Source: Pseudomonadota bacterium
Lineage (GTDB): Bacteria; Pseudomonadota; Gammaproteobacteria; Xanthomonadales; Xanthomonadaceae
Assembly (NCBI GenBank): GCA_023388355.1
Contig: JAEWGI010000080.1
Coordinates: forward strand, 78,597 to 142,596
Direction: 5' to 3'
Length of the DNA stretch: 64,000 nucleotides
Shown here: positions 54,566 through 63,971 of the stretch, one piece after another
Layout of the letters: each line of letters begins with the position of its first letter
Numbering within the stretch: the stretch's first letter is position 1
Translations under genes and position numbers: made by a program
The notes under the pieces: generated by a model
What the model saw: the letters and a program-made list of their open reading frames with translations, nothing else
The model's database searches: none
What the model was told of the DNA's origin: nothing

Positions 54566-55817
54566 GCATCGTCACCCGATCCGGCACCGGCTTGGTCTTG
54601 TCCCAACTCGTCCACAGGGGCATGGTCAGGAAGAACAGGAAGTAGAAGGCGGTCAGGAAGCGGCCGATGATCGTCTCGACCGGGTCGGTGCCCGGGCCGG
54701 CGCCGATCTTGCCCAGCCAGATGAAGGCGATCGCGAACAGCCCCAGCAGCACCTTCGACAGCAGGCCGCGGTAGCGGTAGGACTTCACCTTCGCCCGGTC
54801 CAGCCACGGCACCAGGAACAGGATCGCGATCGCGCCGAACATCACCAGCACGCCCGAGAGCTTGTGCGGCACCACGCGCAGCATCGCGTAGTAGGGCGTG
54901 TAGTACCACACCGGCTTGATGTGCTCGGGCGTCACCAGGCGGTTGGCCTCGGTGAAGTTGTCGTGCTCGAGGAACCAGCCGCCCAGCGCCGGCGTGAAGA
55001 AGATGATGAAGGCCGCGATGATCATGAAGAAGCAGACGTAGAAGCTGTCCTTCACGGTGTAGTACGGGTGGAACGGAATGCCGTCGGCCGGCGCGTTGGG
55101 CGACCAGCGGTTGCCCTTCGGACCCTTCTTGATCTCCACGCCGTCGGGATTGCTCGACCCGACCTCGTGCAGCGCGCCCAGATGCAGCACCACCAGCAGC
55201 AGCAGCACCAGCGGCAGGGCGATCACGTGCAGGGCGAAGAAGCGGTTGAGGGTGGCGTCGCTGGGCAGGTAGTCGCCCATGATCCACTCGGTCAGGCCGT
55301 TGCCGATCACCGGGATCGCGCCGAACAGCGAGATGATCACCTTCGCGCCCCAGAACGACATCTGACCCCAGGGCAGCACGTAGCCCAGGAACGCCTCGGC
55401 CATCAGCACCAGGTAGATCAGCATGCCCAGGATCCACACCAGCTCGCGCGGCTTCTGGTAGCTGCCGTACATCAGCCCGCGGAACATGTGGATGTAGACC
55501 ACGATGAAGAACAGCGAGGCGCCGGTGCTGTGCATGTAGCGGATCAGCCAGCCCCACTCCACGTCGCGCATGATGTACTCGACCGAGGCGAAGGCTTCCT
55601 CCGCGCTCGGCTTGAAGTGCATCGTCAGGAAGATGCCGGTCAGGATCTGGTTGGCCAGCACCACGATCGACAGGACGCCGAAGATGTACCAGATGTTGAA
55701 GTTCTTCGGAGCGTAGTACTCCGACATGTGCTTGCGGTAGAACGGCATGAAGCCCGGCGCACGCGCGGTGAACCAGTCCCACACGCCGTTGACGCTGCGT
55801 TCGATCACCTTCGACAT
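54558..55817 (-). CDS. petB: Cytochrome b of the bc1 complex
   Basis: Di-heme quinol-oxidising membrane subunit (419 residues). The heme-ligand histidine pairs occur in RYMHSTGASLFFIVVYIHMFRG and FFALHVIALPLVLLLLVVLHLG. The quinol-oxidation site PEHIKPVWYYTPYYAMLR (PEWY-like) is present with the variant PEHI-PVWYY. GQMSFWGAKVIISLFGAIP is the other quinone-pocket stretch. It sits between petA (1 bp) and petC (overlap), so the whole complex is one operon. Confidence 0.97.
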   Translation of the reverse strand: MSKVIERSVNGVWDWFTARAPGFMPFYRKHMSEYYAPKNFNIWYIFGVLSIVVLANQILTGIFLTMHFKPSAEEAFASVEYIMRDVEWGWLIRYMHSTGASLFFIVVYIHMFRGLMYGSYQKPRELVWILGMLIYLVLMAEAFLGYVLPWGQMSFWGAKVIISLFGAIPVIGNGLTEWIMGDYLPSDATLNRFFALHVIALPLVLLLLVVLHLGALHEVGSSNPDGVEIKKGPKGNRWSPNAPADGIPFHPYYTVKDSFYVCFFMIIAAFIIFFTPALGGWFLEHDNFTEANRLVTPEHIKPVWYYTPYYAMLRVVPHKLSGVLVMFGAIAILFLVPWLDRAKVKSYRYRGLLSKVLLGLFAIAFIWLGKIGAGPGTDPVETIIGRFLTAFYFLFFLTMPLWTSWDKTKPVPDRVTMHE

Positions 55818-55818
55818 G

Positions 55819-56454
55819 TCACGCCGCTCCCGGGTCGACGCCGACGACGACGGTGCTGTCGTCCGCGAAATGGTGCGGAGGCACCACGAGGTTGGTCGGC
55901 GCCGGCACGCCCTGGTAGACGCGCCCGGCCATGTCGAACTTCGACTTGTGGCAGGGGCAGAAATAGCCGCCCTTCCAGTTCGGGTCGAACGGCGCCGGGC
56001 GGATCTCGGCGACCATCTCCGGCGAGCAGCCCAGGTGCGTGCACAGGCCCACCAGGACCGAGATCTCCGGCTTGAACGAACGCAGCTGCGGGCTTTCGGC
56101 CTGGATATAGGCCGGCTGCTGGTCGGCGTTTTCGGAATTCGGGTCGCGCAGCTGGTCGTCGAGCGTGGGCAGCGCGGCGAGGATGGCCTCGGAGCGCTTC
56201 ACGATCCAGATCGGCTGGCCGCGCCATTCCACCACCAGGCGCTGGCCTTCCTGCAGGGCGCTGATGTCCACGGTCACCGGGGCACCCGCCAGCTGCGCGC
56301 GCGCGCTGGGGTTCCAGGACTTGATGAACGGGACCGCCGCGAAGCCGGCGCCCACGGCGCCCACGGCCACCGTGGTGGCGGTCAGGAACCGACGCCGGCC
56401 CTTGTGATCGGGCTCCCCGCCGTCGGCGGGATCGAATACCGCTTCGTTGGCCAT
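55819..56454 (-). CDS. petA: Ubiquinol-cytochrome c reductase Rieske iron-sulfur subunit
   Basis: [2Fe-2S] subunit (211 residues) taking electrons from ubiquinol. A twin-Arg-type N-terminus (KGRRRFLTATTVAVGAVGAG) forms the membrane anchor, followed by the cluster motifs VGLCTHLGCSPE (CTHLGC) and FCPCHKSKFDMAGRVY (CPCH-S). The start at 56454 is preceded by a GGAGAG site. First gene of petABC. Confidence 0.97.
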   Translation of the reverse strand: MANEAVFDPADGGEPDHKGRRRFLTATTVAVGAVGAGFAAVPFIKSWNPSARAQLAGAPVTVDISALQEGQRLVVEWRGQPIWIVKRSEAILAALPTLDDQLRDPNSENADQQPAYIQAESPQLRSFKPEISVLVGLCTHLGCSPEMVAEIRPAPFDPNWKGGYFCPCHKSKFDMAGRVYQGVPAPTNLVVPPHHFADDSTVVVGVDPGAA

Positions 56455-56788
56455 CCGGCTCTCCGCGAAACCTTTTCGGTAGCTGTCTAGAAAATGTGGC
56501 TGCCGCGCACCGCACCGTCCCCGGACGCGGGCGCAAAGAACGACGAAGTGTAACGGAACGCTGAATCCGGCGACAACGTCTGCCGCATGCGTGCGGTGAT
56601 TTTCCACGGCGGATCAGCGGTTTGGCGCGGACGGCGACGGCTGCTGCGGGCAGCCGCAGTCGGGCCACGGACAGCGGTTCGCGCAGCCCGGACGCGCGAA
56701 CGCGCGCCGCAGCGGGGTTCCGTGCGCCGCAGCCCCCCCATTGCCGTCGGTGGCTGCGGCGGTCGCGCGCGGCGCGGCGCGCGCAGGC

Positions 56789-57745
56789 TCAGTTCGCGGC
56801 CAGATGGCCGCGGTAGCGTTCGGCCAGCTGCCCCACGCGGACCACGTAGCGCTGGGTCTCGCTGTACGGCGGCACGCCCTTGTGGCGGTCCACCGCGCCT
56901 TCGCCGGCGTTGTAGCCGGCCGCGGCCAGGGTCAGGTCGCCGTTGAAGCGCTTGAGCAGCCAGGCCAGGTATTCCACCCCGCCGCGGATGTTCTGCCCCG
57001 GGTCGTAGGGGTTGGCCACGCCGAAGCGCCGTGCGGTGGCCGGCATCAGCTGCATCAGGCCCTGGGCGCCGGCGCGCGAGAGCGCATTCGGATTGAAGGC
57101 CGATTCGGCGTGCATGACCGCACGCACGATCGCTTCCTCGACCCCGAACTCGGCCGCCGCCGCCTTGACCTCGGCCGCGTAGGAGGCGGTGTTCAGGCGC
57201 ACGTTGCCGAAGTTCACCCCCGGCAGCGGCGCACAGGCGTAGCAGGTCTCGAAGAAGCTGTAGCGGATGGTGCGCACCGCGCTGGCGCCGCCGCCGCGCG
57301 GCGGCTGGCTGGTGTAGTGGCGCACGCCGTCCTTGATGTAGGAGTACACCTGCCCCTGCTGCAGGCGGCGGGTGGAGGCGCCCGGCGTGGTCGAGGCCAC
57401 GGCCGGCACCGCAGCCGCAGGCGCGCGCGCGGTGGCGGTGGAGCCGGCCCCGCCCATGAACGTCGCCGGCGGATTGCTGTTGACCGAGGCGGGCGAACCG
57501 GCCACCGCATTGGCCGGGGAAGCGCTGCCGGCCGCCGGCAGCCACGCGGCCGGCTTCGGCGCGCGGCTGGGCGCGCTGCGGTAATTGCTCACCGCCTTGC
57601 AGCTGGCGCCCTTGACCCGCTTGCTGACGTAGCTGCGGGTTCCGTCGGCCGCGTCGCAGCGGTAGATGGTGCCGGCCCACGACGGCGTGGCCAGCGCCAA
57701 CAGCGCCAGCCCCAGGACCGCCCTGAAACCCCATCCCCCTTTCAT
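56789..57745 (-). CDS. Exported lytic transglycosylase, SLT-domain
   Basis: Peptidoglycan-cleaving enzyme (318 residues). Signal peptide (ending PSWAG), a DUF4124-like N-terminal module (TIYRCDAADGTRSYVSKRV), an Ala/Pro-rich linker of about 75 residues, and a C-terminal Slt domain: FGVEEAIVRAVMHAESAFNP with the catalytic Glu, SRAGAQGLMQLMPATARRFG, NIRGGVEYLAWLLKRFNGDL, TLAAAGYNAGEGAVDRHKG and a closing Tyr-containing YVVRVGQLAERY. The order of motifs is classical for the family 1 lytic transglycosylases. The start at 57745 is chosen just before the signal peptide. Confidence 0.92.
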   Translation of the reverse strand: MKGGWGFRAVLGLALLALATPSWAGTIYRCDAADGTRSYVSKRVKGASCKAVSNYRSAPSRAPKPAAWLPAAGSASPANAVAGSPASVNSNPPATFMGGAGSTATARAPAAAVPAVASTTPGASTRRLQQGQVYSYIKDGVRHYTSQPPRGGGASAVRTIRYSFFETCYACAPLPGVNFGNVRLNTASYAAEVKAAAAEFGVEEAIVRAVMHAESAFNPNALSRAGAQGLMQLMPATARRFGVANPYDPGQNIRGGVEYLAWLLKRFNGDLTLAAAGYNAGEGAVDRHKGVPPYSETQRYVVRVGQLAERYRGHLAAN

Positions 57746-57950
57746 GCGCGCAGTGTCCACCCTTCAAGTCCACATTCCAAGTGCTTGATTGTTAAACGGC
57801 GCACGGTTCCGGAAACGGACGTGGCGATGCCGCGGGCGCCGCCAGGGCCTACACTGGCGGCCGCCGATGGCGGGAAGGCTCCCGCGCGGCGCCACCGCAC
57901 CTGCCCAGACCTCCGGCCCGGACTGACCGCCGCGCCCCCGGAACACGTCG

Positions 57951-59378
57951 ATGACCCGATTGCCCATCCTCGCGGATTCCGCGTCCGCCGCCGCTCCCGC
58001 CGCCGCCCCGGTGGCCTCGCGCGGCAAGCTGTTCATCCAGACCCACGGCTGCCAGATGAACGAGTACGACTCGGCCCGGATGGCCGACGTGCTTGCCGCC
58101 AGCGACGGCCTGGAGCTGACCGCGAACGTCGAGGAAGCCGACGTGGTCCTGGTCAACACCTGCTCGATCCGCGAGAAGGCGCAGGAGAAGGTGTTCAGCC
58201 AGCTCGGCCGCTGGCGCCTGCTCAAGGAAAGCCGGCGCAGGGCCGACGGCCGCGAGGTGATCATCGGCGTGGGCGGCTGCGTGGCGTCGCAGGAAGGCGA
58301 GGCGATCGTGAAGCGCGCGCCCTACGTCGACCTGGTGTTCGGCCCGCAGACCCTGCACCGCCTGCCGGAGCTGATCCGCGCCCGCCGCGAGCAGCAGCGC
58401 CCGCAGGTGGACATCAGCTTCCCCGAGATCGAAAAGTTCGACCGCCTGCCCGAGCCGCGCGCCGAGGGGCCAAGCGCCTTCGTTTCGATCATGGAGGGCT
58501 GCTCGAAGTACTGCAGCTTCTGCGTGGTGCCCTACACCCGCGGCACCGAGATCAGCCGGCCGTTCGAGGACGTGCTGGTGGAGGTCGTGCAGCTGGCCGG
58601 CCAGGGCGTGCGCGAAGTCAACCTGCTGGGCCAGAACGTCAACGCCTATCGCGGCGCGATGGAGGGAAGCGATGATCTGGCCGACCTCGGCCTGCTGATC
58701 CGCACGATCGCCGAAATCGACGGCATCGACCGCATCCGCTTCACCACTTCGCACCCGCTGGAGTTTTCCGACTCGCTGGTCGAGGCCTACCGCGACGTGC
58801 CGCAGCTGGCCAACTACCTGCACCTGCCGGTGCAGTCGGGCAGCGACCGGATCCTGGCGGCAATGAAGCGCGGCTACACCGCGATCGAGTTCAAGCAGAA
58901 GATCCGCAGGCTGCGCGAGGTGCGGCCGGACATCTCGATCTCGTCCGACTTCATCGTCGGCTTCCCTGGCGAGACCGAGGCCGATTTCGACAAGACAATG
59001 AAGCTGATCGAGGACGTCGGCTTCGACCAGTCGTTCTCCTTCATCTATTCGCGCCGGCCGGGCACGCCCGCGGCCGACCTGCCCGACGATGTCTCCGACG
59101 AGGTCAGGCATGCGCGCCTGTCGCGCCTGCAGGCCGCGATCAACGCCAACGCGGCGCGGATCTCGCAGGCGATGGTGGGCAGCGTGCAGCGAGTGCTGGT
59201 GGTAGGCCCGTCGCGCCGCGATCCGGCCGAGCTGACCGGCAAGACCGAGAACATGCGTTCGGTGAATTTCGCCGCGCCGGCGCGGCTGGTGGGGCAGTTC
59301 GTGGACGTGGCGATTACCGAGGCGATGAGCAATTCGCTGCGCGGGCGCGTGGTGACGGGGAACGACGCGGACGGCTGA
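57951..59378 (+). CDS. miaB: tRNA-2-methylthio-N6-dimethylallyladenosine synthase MiaB
   Basis: Radical-SAM methylthiotransferase (475 residues) modifying A37 of tRNAs that read UNN codons. Three N-terminal cysteines hold the auxiliary cluster ([41 protein letters not shown]). The radical-SAM cluster motif is [18 protein letters not shown]. The TRAM RNA-binding domain closes the protein ([20 protein letters not shown]). It leads into phoH-ybeY-corC on the same strand, as in many gammaproteobacteria, but here with an inverted gene between. Confidence 0.97.
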   Translation: MTRLPILADSASAAAPAAAPVASRGKLFIQTHGCQMNEYDSARMADVLAASDGLELTANVEEADVVLVNTCSIREKAQEKVFSQLGRWRLLKESRRRADGREVIIGVGGCVASQEGEAIVKRAPYVDLVFGPQTLHRLPELIRARREQQRPQVDISFPEIEKFDRLPEPRAEGPSAFVSIMEGCSKYCSFCVVPYTRGTEISRPFEDVLVEVVQLAGQGVREVNLLGQNVNAYRGAMEGSDDLADLGLLIRTIAEIDGIDRIRFTTSHPLEFSDSLVEAYRDVPQLANYLHLPVQSGSDRILAAMKRGYTAIEFKQKIRRLREVRPDISISSDFIVGFPGETEADFDKTMKLIEDVGFDQSFSFIYSRRPGTPAADLPDDVSDEVRHARLSRLQAAINANAARISQAMVGSVQRVLVVGPSRRDPAELTGKTENMRSVNFAAPARLVGQFVDVAITEAMSNSLRGRVVTGNDADG

Positions 59379-59402
59379 GGCGGCTCGCGCCGCGAACCCG
59401 GC

Positions 59403-60191
59403 TCAGGGCTGCTCGCGCCGCCACAGCGTGCGGCCCTGGACGCCTGCCAGCACCCACCAGCGACCGTCCGGCGACACCGCCACCGCCTGCTCCACGCCCG
59501 CGCCGGCGGGCAGCTGCACCTGCGCCAGGTGCGCGCCCAGCTCGGCGGGCGCAAGATGCGCCGGCTGCAGGCTGTCGCGGCCAAGCGGCGCGCCGCGGTC
59601 GGCATCCGAACCTTCGATCCCCTCCGGCAGCGGATCGACGCGCGCATCCACCTGCGCGCACTGCGGGTCGAGCCAGGCTTGGTGCCGGATCATGCCCACG
59701 CCGCCGCCGTGCGCGTAGCGCACCACCACCACGCCTTCGCCATCGACCGCGAGCAGGCGGTCGGCTTCCACGTCCTGCGCGCGGCAGGCCAGCGCGCCGT
59801 CGCGCCACAGCTGCGGTTCGCCCGCCGCGATCAGCCACAGCGCTCCGTCCGGCGCGAACGCCACGTCGCCGACCTCGGCCTCCACGCCCAGACGGCGCTC
59901 GCCGTCGAGGCGCTCGAGGTCGAGGACGCGCACGCCGCCGTTCTCCGCGGCCCAGGCCAGGCGCGAACTGTCGGCGTCGAACGCGGCCGCGCCGGCGCCC
60001 TGCAGGGGCCGCGGGTCGACCAGGTCCGGGCGCACCGCGGGCCCGGCCGCAGCCGCACCGTCCGGCATGGCTGCGCGCGCCTCACCGGCGGCCGGCGCGT
60101 GCGCGCCGCTGCAGGCAGCCAGCGCAAGCGCGACCAGGAGCGTCGTGGCGCAGTCCGCGACGCGCGGGCGATGCCGGCGGTGCGCGATCAT
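59403..60191 (-). CDS. Lipoprotein with beta-propeller-like repeats, unknown function
   Basis: A 262-residue exported protein with a lipoprotein signal (LLVALALAACSGAH, lipobox LAAC). The body has repeating blade-like strands (FDADSSRLAWAAENGGVRVL, VAFAPDGALWLIAAGEPQLW, VSPDGRWWVLAGVQGRTLW) suggestive of a WD40/PD40-like fold. It is inserted between miaB and phoH on the opposite strand. No enzymatic motif is seen. Confidence 0.65.
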   Translation of the reverse strand: MIAHRRHRPRVADCATTLLVALALAACSGAHAPAAGEARAAMPDGAAAAGPAVRPDLVDPRPLQGAGAAAFDADSSRLAWAAENGGVRVLDLERLDGERRLGVEAEVGDVAFAPDGALWLIAAGEPQLWRDGALACRAQDVEADRLLAVDGEGVVVVRYAHGGGVGMIRHQAWLDPQCAQVDARVDPLPEGIEGSDADRGAPLGRDSLQPAHLAPAELGAHLAQVQLPAGAGVEQAVAVSPDGRWWVLAGVQGRTLWRREQP

Positions 60192-60453
60192 CGCGCGTCG
60201 CCGGCGCGGTGGATGCAGTGGGCGCGGAGCATTGCGGTGTCCTTGCAGGATGGCCGCGACAGTGCGGCCCTCGGCACCGAGGGTAGCGCCACACGGGCCA
60301 GCGCCACAGCCGGGGCCAACCCGAGTGCGCGCCGGCGCGGCGAAGCGTTCACGCAATGAACCGCCGCCACGCGCGATCCTTCCGCGCGGGCGCCGCCAGC
60401 GCCCCGGACGCTAAAGTAGCGGCCGCATCCGTTTTCCTGCCCCGGTTTTCGCC

Positions 60454-61437
60454 ATGTCCCGACCGCAGCGCGATTTCACCCTCGATCCGGCCGACAACGA
60501 GCGCCTGGCCAACGTCGCCGGGCCGTTCGACGCCCACCTGCGCCAGATCGAACTGAGCCTGGGCGTGGAGATCGCCAGCCGCGGCAACGTGTTCCGCGTC
60601 ACCGGGCGCGAGGGCAAGGCCGTGGCACGCGCCGAGGCGCTGCTGCGCCAGCTCTATGACGAGGCCGCGGAGGAAACCTTCGACGCCAGCGCGATCCACC
60701 TGCGCCTGGCCGCGGCTGGGGGCCAGGAGGACGATGGCCGCGTGCTGCCCCAGGACGTCGCGATCCGGGTCAAGCGCGGCACCATCCGCGGCCGCGGCCC
60801 GAACCAGGCCGGCTACCTGCACGCGATTTCCATCCACGACATCAACTTCGGCGTCGGCCCGGCCGGCACCGGCAAGACCTTCCTGGCGGTGGCGATGGCG
60901 GTCGACGCGCTCAACGAATCGCGGGTGCAGCGGCTGGTGCTGGTGCGCCCGGCGGTCGAGGCCGGAGAGAAGCTCGGCTTCCTGCCCGGCGACCTGAGCC
61001 AGAAAGTCGACCCCTATCTGCGTCCACTGTACGACGCGCTGTACGAGATGCTGGGCGTGGAAAAGGTGCTCAAGCTGCTTGAAAAGAACGTCATCGAGAT
61101 CGCGCCGCTGGCCTACATGCGCGGGCGCACGCTCAACGACGCGTTCGTGATCCTGGACGAGGCGCAGAACACCACCATCGAGCAGATGAAGATGTTCCTG
61201 ACCCGGCTGGGCTTCGGTTCCACCGCCGTGGTCACCGGCGACATGACCCAGATCGACCTGCCCAGGCACATGAAATCCGGCCTCAAGGACGCGATCGAGG
61301 TGCTGCGCGGCGTGGACGGGGTCAGCTTCACCTTCTTCGAGGCCCGCGACGTGGTCCGCCACCCGCTGGTGGCGCGGATCGTGGACGCCTACGACCGCCG
61401 CGACGCCGCCGATGCGCAGAGCGGCCCGGCCGGCTAG
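60454..61437 (+). CDS. PhoH-family ATPase (YbeZ)
   Basis: P-loop ATPase of 327 residues. An N-terminal KH-like region (FDAHLRQIELSLGVEIASRG) precedes the PhoH domain: Walker A GVGPAGTGKTFLAVAMAVDA, VRPAVEAGEKLGFLPGDL, PLAYMRGRTLNDAFVILDEAQNTT (Walker B) and VVTGDMTQIDLPR. It lies upstream of ybeY, whose product acts in rRNA maturation, and YbeZ is thought to aid it. The extra exported-protein gene intervenes here. Confidence 0.95.
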   Translation: MSRPQRDFTLDPADNERLANVAGPFDAHLRQIELSLGVEIASRGNVFRVTGREGKAVARAEALLRQLYDEAAEETFDASAIHLRLAAAGGQEDDGRVLPQDVAIRVKRGTIRGRGPNQAGYLHAISIHDINFGVGPAGTGKTFLAVAMAVDALNESRVQRLVLVRPAVEAGEKLGFLPGDLSQKVDPYLRPLYDALYEMLGVEKVLKLLEKNVIEIAPLAYMRGRTLNDAFVILDEAQNTTIEQMKMFLTRLGFGSTAVVTGDMTQIDLPRHMKSGLKDAIEVLRGVDGVSFTFFEARDVVRHPLVARIVDAYDRRDAADAQSGPAG

Positions 61438-61485
61438 GATGCCCCTGTCGGGCGCCGGGGAGCGTCCGCACCACCGGAGCCGGCC

Positions 61486-62427
61486 ATGTTCGGACGCCGT
61501 ACCGCCTGCATGCTGGCCCTGCTCCTGGCTCATGCCGCCGCTCCTGCCGGGGACGCGCCGGCACAGGCGTTCATCGAACGCACCCTGGTGATCGCGCCGC
61601 ATCGCGTGGGCGAGTTCGTGCTCCAGGACAGCCGCTACGACCCGGCGCAACGGTTCGCCGGGGTCTCGCTGCGCTATGCGCTGCCCGGGAGCGACGAGAC
61701 CCGCATCGACCTGTTCGTGTACCCGATCGGCCATGGCGAGACCGAGGCGACGCTCGACCGGGGCATGCGCGATTTCCGGGCCACGCTCGATGCCGCGCAG
61801 CAGGCGGGCCACTACCGCGGCCTGGCCGTGGCCGATGCGGTGGAGTTCGATATCCCGCTGCCGCCACCTGCCGACGATCGACACGCCGGCGGTCCCGGCG
61901 CCGGGCCGCTGCAGGTATCGGCCGCCGCCAACGGAGACGGGGACGCGGACGAGCGCGCCGCGATGCTCGCCACGCTCCTGGGCGCCGACCGGCGCGTGGA
62001 CGGGCGCATGCTCGAGCTGGCCTACGAATACCCGGGCCAGGCGGAGGACGAGTGGCTGCCCATGCACTCGCGCGGCTACCTGCTCTACCGTCACCTGTAC
62101 TTCTTCAAGGGCCGCATCAGCGCGGCCACGTCGCGGATCGACCATGACTCGTTCGCCGCGCTCGCCGACCGCGCCATGCACGCGCTGGTGCCCGCGGTGC
62201 AGGCCTACAATCTTGGCAGCTGCGGCGACACCAGCATCGAGGTCGACACGAGCCTGCCGGAGCGGGAGATGGGCGAGATGCTCATGCGCCAGCTGGTGGC
62301 GGCGCAGGCACGCAGCGATGCCAGCAACTGCCGCGCGCAGGCCGACGAGGCGGAACTGGCCGCGCTGTCGCGCGATGCGGACGTGGTGGTGATCGAGTAC
62401 GGCCCCGGTGACTGGCGCGCGGACTGA
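61486..62427 (+). CDS. Exported protein of unknown function between phoH and ybeY
   Basis: A 313-residue protein with a signal peptide (ACMLALLLAHAAAPAG) and a soluble body containing FVLQDSRYDPAQRFAGVSLR, DLFVYPIGHGETEATLDRGM, LPMHSRGYLLYRHLYFFKGR and two Cys late in the chain (NLGSCGDTS, SNCRAQADE) that may pair. I do not recognise a family. It sits in the otherwise conserved phoH-ybeY interval, on the same strand, 48 bp after phoH and 70 bp before ybeY, so it is probably co-transcribed. Confidence 0.7.
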   Translation: MFGRRTACMLALLLAHAAAPAGDAPAQAFIERTLVIAPHRVGEFVLQDSRYDPAQRFAGVSLRYALPGSDETRIDLFVYPIGHGETEATLDRGMRDFRATLDAAQQAGHYRGLAVADAVEFDIPLPPPADDRHAGGPGAGPLQVSAAANGDGDADERAAMLATLLGADRRVDGRMLELAYEYPGQAEDEWLPMHSRGYLLYRHLYFFKGRISAATSRIDHDSFAALADRAMHALVPAVQAYNLGSCGDTSIEVDTSLPEREMGEMLMRQLVAAQARSDASNCRAQADEAELAALSRDADVVVIEYGPGDWRAD

Positions 62428-62497
62428 ACCACGCGGCGCACCCACGGCAGCGACACCCGCGACCGCCGCGCGCCCGCGGGCCGGTTAGACTGGCACC

Positions 62498-62995
62498 ATG
62501 ACCAGAGGTCCCATCCGCCTCGACATCGCCGTGGGCTATGCGGTCCCGCGCAAGGGGCTGCCGGCGGCGGTGTCGTTCCGGAAATGGGCCGCGGCGGCGC
62601 TGGCCGGCCGCATCCGCGAGGCCGACCTGGCGATCCGGGTGGTCGGCACCCGCGAGGGCCGCGCGCTCAACCGCCACTACCGCGGCCGCGACTACGCCAC
62701 CAACGTGCTCAGCTTCCCGGCCGACCTGCCCGAAGGCCTGCCGCCGGGGGTGCGCATGCCGCTGCTGGGCGACCTGGTGGTCTGCGCGCCGGTGGTGGCG
62801 CGCGAGGCGCGCGAGCAGGGCAAGCCGGCGGTCGCGCACTACGCCCACCTCACCGTGCACGGCGTGCTGCACCTGCTGGGCTGGGACCATGGCAACAGCC
62901 GCGAGGCCGAGGCGATGGAGCAGCTCGAGCGCGAGATCCTGGCCGGGCTGGGGATCGAGGACCCCTATCGGCTGCCGGACCGCACCCGACCCTGA
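62498..62995 (+). CDS. ybeY: Endoribonuclease YbeY, rRNA maturation factor
   Basis: Zinc-dependent single-strand endoribonuclease (165 residues) needed for 16S rRNA 3'-end processing. The zinc motif is VHGVLHLLGWDHGN (H-x3-H-x5-H). The segments LNRHYRGRDYATNVLSFP and LGDLVVCAPVVAREAREQGK are typical. It precedes corC by 100 bp. Confidence 0.95.
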   Translation: MTRGPIRLDIAVGYAVPRKGLPAAVSFRKWAAAALAGRIREADLAIRVVGTREGRALNRHYRGRDYATNVLSFPADLPEGLPPGVRMPLLGDLVVCAPVVAREAREQGKPAVAHYAHLTVHGVLHLLGWDHGNSREAEAMEQLEREILAGLGIEDPYRLPDRTRP

Positions 62996-63095
62996 CCGGC
63001 GCCCGGTCCGGCCGGCGATTTGGGCCGCCGCCCCGGACCCGGTAGACTGGGCCCGCCGCCCCCGAGGGCGATTTCAAGATCAAGCACTTACTGCA

Positions 63096-63968
63096 ATGTC
63101 CGAGGACGACAGTAGTAGCGCCTCCGAATCTCCCGAGAAGATTCCGGAAAAAAGGCGCAGCTGGCTGGAACGGCTCAGTTCCGCCATTTCCGGCGAGCCC
63201 AGCACCCGCGACGACCTGGTCGAGCTGCTGCGCGACACCCATTCGGACGGCCTGATCGAGGCCGACACCCTGCGGATGATGGAGGGCGCGCTGGCCGTGT
63301 CCGACATGACCGTTGGCGACGTGATGGTGTCGCGTTCGCAGATGGTGGCCCTGCCTGCCGATGCCAGGCTGCTGGACCTGATGAAACGGGTGGTGGAGTC
63401 GGGCCATTCGCGCTTTCCGGTCCACGGCGAGGACAAGGATGAGATCCTCGGCATCCTGCTGGCCAAGGACCTGCTGCGCGGCGTGATCGCCGACAACGGT
63501 CCCGAAACGATCCACTCGCTGCTGCGGCCGGCGGTGCTGATCCCCGAATCGAAGATGCTCAACGTGCTGCTGCGCGAGTTCCGCCAGTCGCGCAACCACA
63601 TGGCGATCGTGATCGACGAATACGGCGGGGTCGCCGGCGTGATCACCATCGAGGACGTGCTCGAGGAGATCGTCGGCGAGATCGACGACGAGCACGACGA
63701 TGCCGAAGACCCCGAGGCGCTGATCGCCGCCCAGGCCGACGGCCAGTACGTGGTCGACGCGCTGACCCCGATCGACGACTTCAACGAGCGCTTCGGCGCC
63801 GACTTCGACGACGACGAGTACGACACCATCGGCGGCCTGGTCACCGCCGCCATCGGCCACCTGCCCGAGGCCGGCGAGGAGCTGACGCTCGGACGCTTCA
63901 GCTTCCGCGTCGCCAGCGCCGACGCGCGCCGGCTGCACGCGCTGCACCTGTCGATCCATGGCGACTGA
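63096..63968 (+). CDS. corC: CorC/HlyC-family CBS-domain protein (YbeX)
   Basis: Soluble CNNM-like protein of 290 residues. After a polar N-terminus come paired CBS domains (MTVGDVMVSRSQMVALPADA, SRFPVHGEDKDEILGILLAKDLL, NHMAIVIDEYGGVAGVITIEDVLEEIVGEI) and a C-terminal transporter-associated CorC_HlyC domain (DTIGGLVTAAIGHLPEAGEE). Linked to magnesium/cobalt homeostasis in enterobacteria and to ribosome-related functions with YbeY. Last complete gene of the miaB-phoH-ybeY-corC line. Confidence 0.93.
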   Translation: MSEDDSSSASESPEKIPEKRRSWLERLSSAISGEPSTRDDLVELLRDTHSDGLIEADTLRMMEGALAVSDMTVGDVMVSRSQMVALPADARLLDLMKRVVESGHSRFPVHGEDKDEILGILLAKDLLRGVIADNGPETIHSLLRPAVLIPESKMLNVLLREFRQSRNHMAIVIDEYGGVAGVITIEDVLEEIVGEIDDEHDDAEDPEALIAAQADGQYVVDALTPIDDFNERFGADFDDDEYDTIGGLVTAAIGHLPEAGEELTLGRFSFRVASADARRLHALHLSIHGD

Positions 63969-63971
63969 GAC

